53,814 nucleotides of DNA from JAVBOJ01 sp031550755 (lineage in GTDB: Bacteria; Bacillota; Clostridia; Oscillospirales; UBA929), in the NCBI GenBank assembly GCA_031550755.1, contig JAVBOJ010000010.1:1-53814 (forward strand), given 5' to 3'. Both the position numbers and the translations under genes were made by a program. Positions 1 to 6,877 of the stretch are shown here, piece after piece. How positions within the stretch are numbered: position 1 is the stretch's first letter; each line of letters opens with the position of its first letter. Under the pieces are notes generated by a model. That model ran no database searches, was not told the origin of the DNA, and saw only the letters and a list, made by a program, of their open reading frames with translations.

Positions 1-1
1 T

Positions 2-697
2 CAATATTCATATTGCATAAACAATGCATTGAAGTACGTTGATCCAAGTGGTCTCTCCGAAAAATTACGTCAGTATGTTGAAGGCAACAACGGAAGTGTA
101 GTATATGTTGGCATTAACAAAGATAAAAACAAAGATTTATACGACAAATATAAGGCAAGTAGCATTATATATGTTACAACAGCAAATGCTGCATCCTACA
201 ATTTAAAGCAAATGGCGGCCGCTCTACAATACTTACAGGAAAACAATCTGCTTGACTATGACGCTCTTGCGGCGAAAGCGGAGGCGGCAACTGAGCGTTT
301 TCATAATTCGGGCAATAAGTTGAAAGTCTCCGAGTCGGCTATGAAACACAATGGCGAACTTAAAGCGGCGATTGCCGATTACGCCCGGACGCGCCCCATA
401 ATTGAGGAATATAAATCGAAGAAATATAGCAATAAATATCTGGCAGAGCATGAGGCAGACATAACCGTTTACAGGGCGGCGCAGGCTACCATGCGGGAGC
501 TGCTAAACGGCGAAAAACTCCCGAAGATGGATACCCTCAAAGCCAAATGGCAGACGCTTTCGGCGGCGAAAAAATCCGGCTATCGGGATTATCGCGCTGC
601 GCAGGAGGATATGCGCGAGATAGTGGCGGTCAAGGCAAATATAGACCACCTGCTCGGCCTCACAGACCGAGACAGGAACAAGGAACAGACGCGGTAG
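2..697 (+). CDS. RHS-core tail fused to C-terminal part of a conjugative relaxase (chimeric, 5' partial)
   Basis: The reading frame is open to the left edge of the window. The first codons read YCINNALKYVDPSGL, the classic end of an RHS/YD-repeat-associated core (Y-x-NNxL-x-Y-VDPSGL), followed by about 40 residues of AT-rich tail. From about base 185 (ASYNLKQMAAALQYLQENN) the protein changes into the C-terminal helical part of the relaxases of clostridial conjugative elements, with the family's typical stretches (AATERFH, ADYARTRPIIEEY, KYLAEHEADI, KANIDHLLGL) and a charged end. The relaxase catalytic N-terminus (HUH/Tyr domain) is absent, so no nicking activity is expected. GC content rises across the join. 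Seen directly: one uninterrupted frame. Inferred: a recombination join between an RHS gene end and a relaxase gene; whether it is expressed is unknown. The TTG at 29 is only the first start-like codon in the window, not a likely true start. Confidence 0.75.
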   Translation, partial: QYSYCINNALKYVDPSGLSEKLRQYVEGNNGSVVYVGINKDKNKDLYDKYKASSIIYVTTANAASYNLKQMAAALQYLQENNLLDYDALAAKAEAATERFHNSGNKLKVSESAMKHNGELKAAIADYARTRPIIEEYKSKKYSNKYLAEHEADITVYRAAQATMRELLNGEKLPKMDTLKAKWQTLSAAKKSGYRDYRAAQEDMREIVAVKANIDHLLGLTDRDRNKEQTR

Positions 698-731
698 CGA
701 TGGGACGCAAACAAGGCCTACAGGCCGCTGC

Positions 732-756
732 ACTTCGGGCCGAACCGGCCCGAAGT
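732..756. terminator. G/C-rich palindrome after the relaxase fragment
   Basis: A perfect 11-bp inverted repeat (ACTTCGGGCCG at 732-742, CGGCCCGAAGT at 746-756) with a 3-nt loop lies 35 bp after the relaxase stop. No long T-run follows, so it is either a weak terminator or an RNA-stability hairpin. A related palindrome sits at 2979-3009, so the two bracket the blaI/M56 pair. The rest of 698-929 holds no convincing gene. Confidence 0.5.
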
Positions 757-929
757 CCGTCGGGTTTGGGGCGAAGCTCCAACAAGCAATTTTTAAGTTT
801 TCCCGCGAGGGAAAATCTCGAAAATGTGCGAGTAGCTTGCCGCTTGTCCTGCTTGCAGGTTAGTGGAAACCTCGGAAACATCTTTTTTGTGGCGTTCATA
901 GGTTGTTTACAATTCTTCTTTAAAACTAC

Positions 930-985
930 TTGACAATACAGTTCTATCGTAGTAGAATGACAACGTAGGTTCTACTGCATTAGAA
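930..985 (+). promoter_or_regulatory. blaI promoter with two operator-like palindromes
   Basis: TTGACA (930-935), a 17-bp spacer and TAGAAT (953-958) form a near-consensus sigma-A promoter. Two matching 16-bp palindromes of the form TTCTA-N6-TAGAA lie at 942-957 (covering the -10) and 970-985, with centres 28 bp apart. BlaI/MecI repressors bind dyads over their own promoters, so these are the likely operators for autoregulation by the repressor encoded immediately downstream. Confidence 0.8.
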
Positions 986-1006
986 TTTTGCCGGTAAAAG
1001 GAGCGC

Positions 1007-1363
1007 ATGAACATGAAACTATTTGATTCGGAACTAAAGGTCATGGACATATTATGGCGAGAGGGTGATACAACCGCAAAAAGGATTTCGGAAATCTTGA
1101 GCGAGCAGATAAACTGGAGCAAGACCACAACCTATACTATTATCAAACGATGCCTTGAGAAAGGGGCGATAGTGCGGCTTGAGCCGAATTGGATCTGTCG
1201 TCCGCTTATAACAATCGAACAGGCGCGGGAGTATGAGACAACAGAACTTATTAACAAGATGTATGACGGCGCGGCAGATCATCTTGTAGCTTCCGTACTG
1301 GGAAGAGGAAACTTATCTCATGAAGAAATAGATAAGTTGAAACAGATTGTCAGCGAACTGTAA
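1007..1363 (+). CDS. BlaI/MecI/CopY-family transcriptional repressor
   Basis: 118 aa. The N-terminal winged helix (about residues 1-75) has the family signature: FDSELKVMDILWREGDTTAKRI, then INWSKTTTYTIIKRCLEKG and a wing with VRLEPNWICRPLI; the C-terminal part (AREYETTELINKMYDGAADHLVASV) is the dimerisation region where BlaI/MecI proteins are cleaved by their M56 partner. The start at 1007 follows AAAAGGAG at 996-1003. It is the first gene of a two-gene operon with the M56 peptidase at 1377 (13-bp gap). Role inferred: repress its own operon through the paired dyads at 942-985 until the protease cuts it. Inducer unknown; no beta-lactamase is present. Confidence 0.9.
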   Translation: MNMKLFDSELKVMDILWREGDTTAKRISEILSEQINWSKTTTYTIIKRCLEKGAIVRLEPNWICRPLITIEQAREYETTELINKMYDGAADHLVASVLGRGNLSHEEIDKLKQIVSEL

Positions 1364-1376
1364 CGAGGTGGGGTGT

Positions 1377-2891
1377 ATGAGTGTATTCCAAATGAGCGTT
1401 TCGGCGTCTGTTCTCATTTTGGCAATAGTGATAATCCGTGCGCTTGCCATTCATAAGCTGCCCAAGAAAACATTTTTAGTGCTTTGGGGTGTGGTGCTGC
1501 TCCGGCTGTTGATTCCGTTCTCCTTTCCGCGACCATTTTCCACAAATACAGTCGTTGACAAGGCGGCAGAATGGTTTGCGGTGTCAGTGAACACACAGAC
1601 AATAATTCCCAATAACAACGTATTGCCAAGTGCAAATGCCTTAAACCCTATTGTATACCCAACATCGCCGGATGTCGGTACGCAAATATCTCCCATATTG
1701 GTTGTGTGGGTTATTGGAATGGTTGTTTGTGCCCTGTTCTTCCTTGTGACACATTTACGTTGCCGCAGGGAATATAAAGCGGCGCTGCCCATTGAAAACG
1801 ATTATGTCGCTGATTGGTTGCAACAGCACAAAATTAAACGATCTGTGCAGATAAGGCAGTCAGACAGAATAAGCGCCCCTATAACCTACGGGCTATGGAA
1901 GCCTGTTATCCTGTTCCCCAAGACAGCCGACTGGCAGGACACTACCCAGTTATTTTATGTACTCACACATGAACTAACGCATATCAAACGGTTGGACATT
2001 CTTTCAAAGTGTTTGCTTGCCGCCGCCTTGTGCGTCCACTGGTTTAACCCCTTGGTGTGGGTCATGTATGTGCTGGCAAACCGTGATATTGAATTGTCCT
2101 GCGATGAAAATGTTGTGCGAGCTTTCGGAGAAAGAACAAAATCCTCTTACGCTCTCACACTCATAGGATTAGAGGAAAGGAAAAGCGGTTTTTCCCTCCT
2201 ATATAATCATTTCGCTAAAAATGCGATAGAAGAAAGGATCAATGCGATTATGAAACTCAGGAAAACTACTCTATTTGGTACAGTATTGGCGCTTGTATTA
2301 GTGGCAGGTTTAATTGTAGGAACTATGGCGGTATCCGCGGCCGCGCAGGCTACTCCCGATGAGGTTACTTCCGGACAAAATACTCCCCGTAATGATGAAA
2401 TGCAGCAGCAAACTCCTAACGAATCCTCGAAACCAAATGATGCGGAGGACTTATCTGCAAAGGTTAATGTGAATGGCGCTTATTCTTGGCCGGTGCCTGA
2501 TTACTATACTATTACAACAGCATTTGGAACGCATATGCATCCTATTGAGAAAATACTCGTTTCACATGATGGCATTGACATACCCGCTCCAAGCGAGACT
2601 CCCATTTTAGCGGCTAACGCGGGCACTATTATTGAAATGAGTGAAACTGATACATATGGGTATTTTATTTGGCTTGACCACGGTGCCGAACAGCAGACCT
2701 TTTATGGACACCTGTATGGATACGCGGAGGGGCTTGCCGTCGGGGATGTGGTAAAAACAGGTGATGTAATCGGGTATGTTGGAAGCACAGGGGAAGCAAC
2801 AGGGCCGCATTTACATTTTGGCTTGAGTGTCAATGGAGAGTATATAAATCCGATTGATTATTTGGCCACAAATGACACAAATAACAACTAA
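1377..2891 (+). CDS. BlaR1-like M56 membrane metallopeptidase with C-terminal M23 peptidase domain
   Basis: 504 aa. The N-terminal half is a BlaR1/MecR1-type M56 protease: membrane helices near residues 5-25, 30-50 and 105-125, zinc motif HELTH (198-202) and the downstream CDENVVRAFG segment. After another membrane helix (about 295-318) and a Thr/Ser/Gln-rich linker comes an extracytoplasmic M23/LytM domain with HDGID (397-401), YGH and the GPHLHFG motif (H478, H480), so its zinc ligands look intact. In BlaR1 this position is held by a penicillin-binding sensor; here it is a cell-wall endopeptidase fold. M23/M56 two-domain proteins are known in Clostridia. Start 1377 is chosen from GAGGTGGGG just upstream. 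Inference: it senses wall fragments or damage and cleaves the BlaI partner. Confidence 0.88.
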   Translation: MSVFQMSVSASVLILAIVIIRALAIHKLPKKTFLVLWGVVLLRLLIPFSFPRPFSTNTVVDKAAEWFAVSVNTQTIIPNNNVLPSANALNPIVYPTSPDVGTQISPILVVWVIGMVVCALFFLVTHLRCRREYKAALPIENDYVADWLQQHKIKRSVQIRQSDRISAPITYGLWKPVILFPKTADWQDTTQLFYVLTHELTHIKRLDILSKCLLAAALCVHWFNPLVWVMYVLANRDIELSCDENVVRAFGERTKSSYALTLIGLEERKSGFSLLYNHFAKNAIEERINAIMKLRKTTLFGTVLALVLVAGLIVGTMAVSAAAQATPDEVTSGQNTPRNDEMQQQTPNESSKPNDAEDLSAKVNVNGAYSWPVPDYYTITTAFGTHMHPIEKILVSHDGIDIPAPSETPILAANAGTIIEMSETDTYGYFIWLDHGAEQQTFYGHLYGYAEGLAVGDVVKTGDVIGYVGSTGEATGPHLHFGLSVNGEYINPIDYLATNDTNNN

Positions 2892-2978
2892 AGTTCGGTC
2901 TTGTCGATTGGAAAGAAAGTAACGTAACGAAATTCCGCTGTCAGCGATTGCTCTGGTGAGCGGTGGGATGTATCTTTA

Positions 2979-3009
2979 GCCACTCCGGGCCGATTCGGCC
3001 CGGAGTGGC
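2979..3009. terminator. Perfect 15-bp palindrome after the M56/M23 gene
   Basis: Arms 2979-2993 and 2995-3009 are perfectly complementary and share the core CGGGCCGA..CGGCCCG with the palindrome at 732-756. It lies 87 bp after the M56/M23 stop and 60 bp before the next gene. No T-run follows, so the assignment as terminator is tentative. Confidence 0.5.
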
Positions 3010-3068
3010 ACAACAATAGAAAAAGTAGTTTATCGAAAAATCCGATCTTAGAAGGGAGGGCGGATTCT

Positions 3069-3260
3069 ATGGCCGAAAACTGGATATTGGTAGTAGGATA
3101 CGACCGCCCTCATTTTGAAATAGCACGCAGAGATTGGCTGAAGTACAATGTGTATCTTCATTCCGTGGAATCAGCCGCCGAAGCTATCTCACGGTTTTAT
3201 TATCGGAAGTATCTGGCGGTCATTGCTTCATACAATGTTTTGGCAAGTGTTTCAGAATAA
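3069..3260 (+). CDS. Truncated response-regulator-like protein of a conjugative element
   Basis: 63 aa, starting MAENWILVVGYDRPHFEIAR after GAAGGGAGGG. The WILVVG strand, the alternating helices and the AAEAISRFYYRKYLAVIAS part resemble the first half of the receiver-like regulators carried by clostridial conjugative elements near their sigma-factor gene. It stops at 63 aa, where a full protein would run on for more than 100 residues, so I read it as a 3'-truncated remnant. Function, if any, cannot be told. Confidence 0.5.
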   Translation: MAENWILVVGYDRPHFEIARRDWLKYNVYLHSVESAAEAISRFYYRKYLAVIASYNVLASVSE

Positions 3261-3281
3261 CCTGCATATCAGAGCGAATCG

Positions 3282-3315
3282 CCGCGACCCGTAACCGGGC
3301 TGCGGTTTTTCTTTT
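3282..3315 (+). terminator. Rho-independent terminator
   Basis: CCGC and CCCG on the left arm (3282-3291) pair with CGGG and GCGG on the right arm (3296-3305), followed by a T-rich stretch (3306-3315). It ends the region of the truncated regulator. Confidence 0.6.
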
Positions 3316-3352
3316 ACCGTCCTTATATCCCCGCTGCCGCTCCCCGCCATCC

Positions 3353-3390
3353 CCATTTGATTTTTCAAGCTCAACCAAAAAATCGAATGG
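3353..3390 (+). promoter_or_regulatory. Hairpin abutting the sigma-gene ribosome binding site
   Basis: CCATTTGATTTTT (3353-3365) pairs with AAAAAATCGAATGG (3377-3390) with one T.G pair. The last two G of the right arm are the first bases of the GGAGGA ribosome binding site (3389-3394) of the sigma-factor gene at 3402. The stem could partly mask the site; this is inference from geometry only. Confidence 0.5.
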
Positions 3391-3401
3391 AGGAAAACAG
3401 T

Positions 3402-3845
3402 ATGGCAACAATCAATTTGCGGGACTTTTACCCGTGGTATACGCATGACGAGTTTGTGGATGTGCCGGACGTTATCGCCGCCGAGCTTATGACCGACAGG
3501 CGGTACAACAAAACGCAGGAGCGCATGGCGCATCGCAATAAAGTACATTCTATCGACGCGTAGGATGGTACAGTAGAAGCGGCAAGCATCCATTGCTCCG
3601 ACAGCCCGGAGGCGATTTGGGAAATGAAAGAGCGGTATTGTCGCTTGTGCCGTGCGCTAAACTCCCTGCCCGAGATACAGGGTCGCAGAGTTGAAGCGTA
3701 TTACATACTTGGCAAGAGCCGGAAAGAAATCGCCAACGCCGAGGGCGTAAGCGAAAGCGCAGTGAACGCCGCCATTGAAAAGAGACTTCTGGCAATGAAA
3801 AAATATTTGAAAAATGGCACCGGAGGGGGTTGTCAAATGCCTTAA
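3402..3845 (+). pseudogene. Element-borne sigma-70-family protein with in-frame TAG stop
   Basis: The gene starts at 3402 (MATINLRDFYPWYTHDEFVDV) after GGAGGA and reads to RNKVHSIDA, then meets TAG at 3561-3563. The same frame continues as DGTVEAA... into a clear sigma region 4 HTH (LCRALNSLPEIQGRRVEAYY, LGKSRKEIANAEGVSESAVN, LLAMKKYLKN). This N- and C-terminal combination is the sigma-70-like protein found near the recombinase in Tn1549-like clostridial elements, where the stop position is an ordinary residue just before DG. The last codons (GTGGGCQMP) are foreign and lead into the recombinase fragment. Most likely a point-mutated, decaying gene; sequencing error or amber read-through are alternatives. 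Confidence 0.8.
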
Positions 3846-4137
3846 TTCTGTCCTGATATGTGAATTGGCTGAAATGGATCTTTCCGAGATTGAGGCTGTA
3901 CGCAATACAGCCAAACATGAGCTTGACGGATGCAAATATCGCAGTGAGGAAATGCAGGTCAGGTATGGTGAAGTCATATCATGGACTGAACTTTACGACG
4001 CAGCAGACCTCGTGGCAAAGAAGATGATTGTCGCTAATCTCATTAACCGGGTCGAAGTCGGGACGGATTACCAAATCCATATCGACTTCAACATTGACCT
4101 TGAACACTTCAATGATCAACTTGAGTGTTGCTCTTGA
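3814..4137 (+). pseudogene. C-terminal remnant of a large serine recombinase
   Basis: About 100 residues with no ribosome binding site of their own. The stretch EEMQVRYGEVISWTELYDAA, then KKMIVANLINRVEVG and YQIHIDFNIDLEHF matches the C-terminal end of large serine site-specific recombinases of clostridial mobile elements. The catalytic resolvase domain, recombinase domain and zinc ribbon are missing. The join to the sigma-factor end lies near 3813-3835, so a deletion removed most of the recombinase. The fragment ends 65 bp before the tRNA-Ala 3' end, the usual place for a recombinase at the edge of an integrated element. Confidence 0.72.
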
Positions 4138-4141
4138 GGGT

Positions 4142-4176
4142 AAAAACAAACCGCCGAAACCTTACGGCCTCGGCGG
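4142..4176 (-). terminator. Terminator of the tRNA-Ala transcript
   Basis: Read on the minus strand, CCGCCGA and TCGGCGG (4170-4176 and 4151-4157) form a stem followed by a T-rich run (complement of AAAAACAAA at 4142-4150). It lies 26 bp beyond the tRNA-Ala CCA end. Confidence 0.75.
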
Positions 4177-4201
4177 GTATCTATGAGTGTTTTCCCTTAA
4201 A

Positions 4202-4278
<77 letters not shown>

Positions 4279-4331
4279 GATGTGGAAAAACACTGATATT
4301 CTGTTGTTGATGTTATCGTAGACGTTTAACT

Positions 4332-4358
4332 CGCTCTCCCAGCTGAGCTATACCCCCA
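4332..4358 (-). repeat. 27-bp direct repeat, copy 2 (truncated tRNA-Ala 5' end)
   Basis: Identical to 4252-4278. It is followed on the minus strand by unrelated AT-rich sequence rather than an anticodon arm, so it is not a tRNA. It stands 49 bp downstream of a consensus promoter, where the start of a tRNA gene would be expected. Confidence 0.8.
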
Positions 4359-4406
4359 TATTCGATTCCGGCGCGCGGGACAACCCGCAACGCGGCGACG
4401 AAAAGA

Positions 4407-4435
4407 ATTGTACCACAGGCAAGCCGGTCTGTCAA
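4407..4435 (-). promoter_or_regulatory. Strong minus-strand promoter facing the tRNA region
   Basis: TTGACA (4435-4430), a 17-bp spacer and TACAAT (4412-4407) on the minus strand. Transcription runs through the truncated tRNA copy and then the intact tRNA-Ala to the terminator at 4142-4176. Confidence 0.8.
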
Positions 4436-4472
4436 TACAAAAAATTATCATGCCGGCAATTCTCCTGGGGGG

Positions 4473-4501
4473 TACAATTCGCGCGGCTTTCGTGATATAA
4501 T
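4473..4501 (+). promoter_or_regulatory. Promoter of the topoisomerase A-subunit gene
   Basis: Extended -10 GTGATATAAT (TATAAT at 4496-4501) with a weak -35 TACAAT (4473-4478) 17 bp upstream. The gene starts 47 bp after the -10. Confidence 0.6.
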
Positions 4502-4547
4502 CACTCGGCGACATCGCTACCCACTACTAACCGTCCCGAGGTGTTGT

Positions 4548-6791
4548 ATGGCCAAGAAAGAAAAAGCTCCGCCGACGCAAAAGCAAAACCCCGATATTAT
4601 CGGCCTGCACGCCGAGGTGGTGCGGCAGAAGATTCCCGAAACGCTGGAAAAAAACTTCATGCCCTACGCCATGAGCGTCATCGTCTCGCGCGCCATTCCG
4701 GAGATTGACGGCTTCAAGCCGTCCCACCGGAAGCTTTTGTACACCATGTACAAAATGGGACTGCTGACCGGGGCGCGCACCAAGTCGGCCAATGTCGTCG
4801 GCCAGACCATGCGGCTCAACCCCCACGGAGAGCAGGCCATTTACGAAACCATGGTGCGGCTGACGCGCGGCCATGAGGCGCTGCTGACGCCGCTGGTGGA
4901 CTCCAAGGGCAATTTTGGCAAGTCCTATTCGCGCGACATGGCCTATGCCGCGTCGCGTTATACCGAGGTCAAGCTAGACGCACTGTGCGCAGAACTTTTC
5001 CGCGACATCGACCGCGACACGGTGGATTTTATAGACAACTATGACAACACCACAAAGGAGCCCTGCCTGCTGCCGACCACCTACCCCAACGTGCTGGTGT
5101 CGGCCAATTTGGGCATTGCCGTGGCCATGGCGTCGCAAATTTGCGGCTTCAATCTGGCCGAGGTCTGTCGCACAACGGCTGCCTGGCTTAAAAACCCGGC
5201 GCATGACCTGTTGTCCACCCTGCCGGCACCCGATTTTTCCACCGGCGGCGAGCTGATTTACGACCCCGACGCCATGCGGGAGATTTACCGCACGGGGCGC
5301 GGGTCGTTCCGTCTGCGCGCGCGGTGGCGGTATATGAAGGAGGAAAACCTCATCGAGGTGTTCGAAATCCCATATACCACAACGGTCGAGGCCATCATGG
5401 ACAAGGTGGCCGAGGGCATCAAAAACGGTAAAATCAAAGAAGTATCCGACATGCGCGACGAAACCGGGCTATCCGGGCTCAAGCTGGCCATCGACCTAAA
5501 GCGCGGGGTCGATCCCGAAAAGCTCATGCAAAAGCTCATGAAGGCCACCCCGCTGATGGACACTTTTTCCTGCAATTTCAATGTTCTCATCGCCGGTACG
5601 CCGCATGTGCTGGGCGTCGGCGAGATTTTGGAGGAGTGGAGCGCCTGGCGCACCGAATGCGTCAAGCGCCGGCTGTATTTTGATCTCTCGCGGCTCAGGG
5701 AAAAGCTGCATCTGCTGCTCGGTCTGCGCAAAATCCTGCTGGACATCGACCGCGCCATTGCCATCATCCGCGAGACAGAGGAGGAGGCCGAGGTGCTGCC
5801 CAATCTGATGATTGGGTTCGGCATCGACGAAAAACAGGCGGAATTTATCGCGGAAATTCGCTTGCGCAACATCAACAAGGAATATATTTTAAAAAGGGTG
5901 GCCGAAACCGACGACCTCACCCGCGAGATCGCCAATCTGGAAGCGACCCTGTCCTCCAAGGACAAAATCCGGGCGCTCATCATCGCCGATCTGGAGGCGG
6001 TGGAGAAAAAATACGGTGCGCCGCGCAAAACGGCGCTGGTATACGAGCATGAGGTCACCCATTACAACCCGGAGGAACACATCGAGGACTATCCGGTGCA
6101 TGTATTTGTCTCGCGCGAGGGATACTTAAAGAAGATCACGCCGCAGTCGCTGCGCATGTCGGGCGAGCACAAATACAAGGAAAACGACGGCCCCAAGCAT
6201 GTTTTCGAGGCACAAAACCGCGAGGAGATTTTGGTCTTTACCAACCGGCAGCAAGCGTATAAGGCGCGGCTTTGCGACTTTGACGATGCGCGCGCGTCGG
6301 TTCTCGGCGACTTTTTGCCGGCCAAGCTGGACTTTGACGAGGGCGAAAGCGTCGTATTTGTCTGTCCGGCGGGCGACTTTTCGGGGCATATTTTGTTTTT
6401 CTTTGAAAACGGCAAGGTGGCGCGGGTCACGCTGTCGGCCTATGACACCAAGTCCAACCGCCGCCGTCTCACCGGCGCTTACAGCGATAAGAGTCCGCTG
6501 GCCGACGCGCGGGTGATTTCCGCCGATGAGGAGCTCCTGCTGCGCTCGACCGACGGGCGCGCGCTGATTTTGTACACCGCGGCGCTGACGCCCAAGACCA
6601 CCCGCAACACCCAGGGCGTCGCCGTGATGACCTGCAAAAAGCAGCACAAGCTCTGCGCCGTGGGGACGGCGACCGGCCTGACCAATCCCGCCCGGTTCCG
6701 GGTGCGCAGTCTCCCCGCCGCCGGTGCGCTGCTACGCCCGGAGGACGTGGGGGAAGAGCAAATGCAGTTAACAGTGAACAGTGAGCAGTGA
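4548..6791 (+). CDS. Type II topoisomerase subunit A (topoisomerase IV/gyrase A-like)
   Basis: 747 aa. ATP-dependent cutting and passage of DNA duplexes together with a GyrB/ParE-type ATPase, which is not in this window. The breakage-reunion core is clear: YAMSVIVSRAIPEIDGFKPS (40-59), the active-site tyrosine Y138 in MAYAASRYTE, and EVKLDAL following. The C-terminal part (about 500-735) has the beta-pinwheel pattern (VFVSREGYLKKI, VLVFTNRQQAY, GKVARVTLSAY) but fewer blades than a full gyrase A (usually 800-870 aa), which argues for a ParC-type or clostridial second GyrA paralogue. The last codons (QLTVNSEQ) come from an intergenic repeat that begins near 6763. Start 4548 follows CCGAGGTGTTGT. 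Confidence 0.92.
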   Translation: MAKKEKAPPTQKQNPDIIGLHAEVVRQKIPETLEKNFMPYAMSVIVSRAIPEIDGFKPSHRKLLYTMYKMGLLTGARTKSANVVGQTMRLNPHGEQAIYETMVRLTRGHEALLTPLVDSKGNFGKSYSRDMAYAASRYTEVKLDALCAELFRDIDRDTVDFIDNYDNTTKEPCLLPTTYPNVLVSANLGIAVAMASQICGFNLAEVCRTTAAWLKNPAHDLLSTLPAPDFSTGGELIYDPDAMREIYRTGRGSFRLRARWRYMKEENLIEVFEIPYTTTVEAIMDKVAEGIKNGKIKEVSDMRDETGLSGLKLAIDLKRGVDPEKLMQKLMKATPLMDTFSCNFNVLIAGTPHVLGVGEILEEWSAWRTECVKRRLYFDLSRLREKLHLLLGLRKILLDIDRAIAIIRETEEEAEVLPNLMIGFGIDEKQAEFIAEIRLRNINKEYILKRVAETDDLTREIANLEATLSSKDKIRALIIADLEAVEKKYGAPRKTALVYEHEVTHYNPEEHIEDYPVHVFVSREGYLKKITPQSLRMSGEHKYKENDGPKHVFEAQNREEILVFTNRQQAYKARLCDFDDARASVLGDFLPAKLDFDEGESVVFVCPAGDFSGHILFFFENGKVARVTLSAYDTKSNRRRLTGAYSDKSPLADARVISADEELLLRSTDGRALILYTAALTPKTTRNTQGVAVMTCKKQHKLCAVGTATGLTNPARFRVRSLPAAGALLRPEDVGEEQMQLTVNSEQ

Positions 6792-6861
6792 ACAGTTTAT
6801 CATACTGCGCGTGATTGCATCCCTATGAACTACTAACTGTTAACTGTTAACTATTCACTAT
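6763..6861. repeat. Imperfect palindromic repeat of AACAGT/ACTGTT units
   Basis: Left half is built from AACAGTGAACAGT-type units (6767-6799) and right half from the complementary TAACTGTTAACTGTT and ATTCACTAT units (6829-6861), with a short non-repeat centre. A second member of the family lies at 49943-50030. It overlaps the last codons of the topoisomerase gene and stops just before the YitT ribosome binding site. MITE-like in shape, no terminal duplication verified. Confidence 0.6.
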
Positions 6862-6877
6862 CCTGGGGTGGTGTCCG

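Noticed and set aside
4332..4358. Second functional tRNA-Ala
   Set aside because: Only the acceptor 5' strand and D arm are present; no anticodon or T arm follows.
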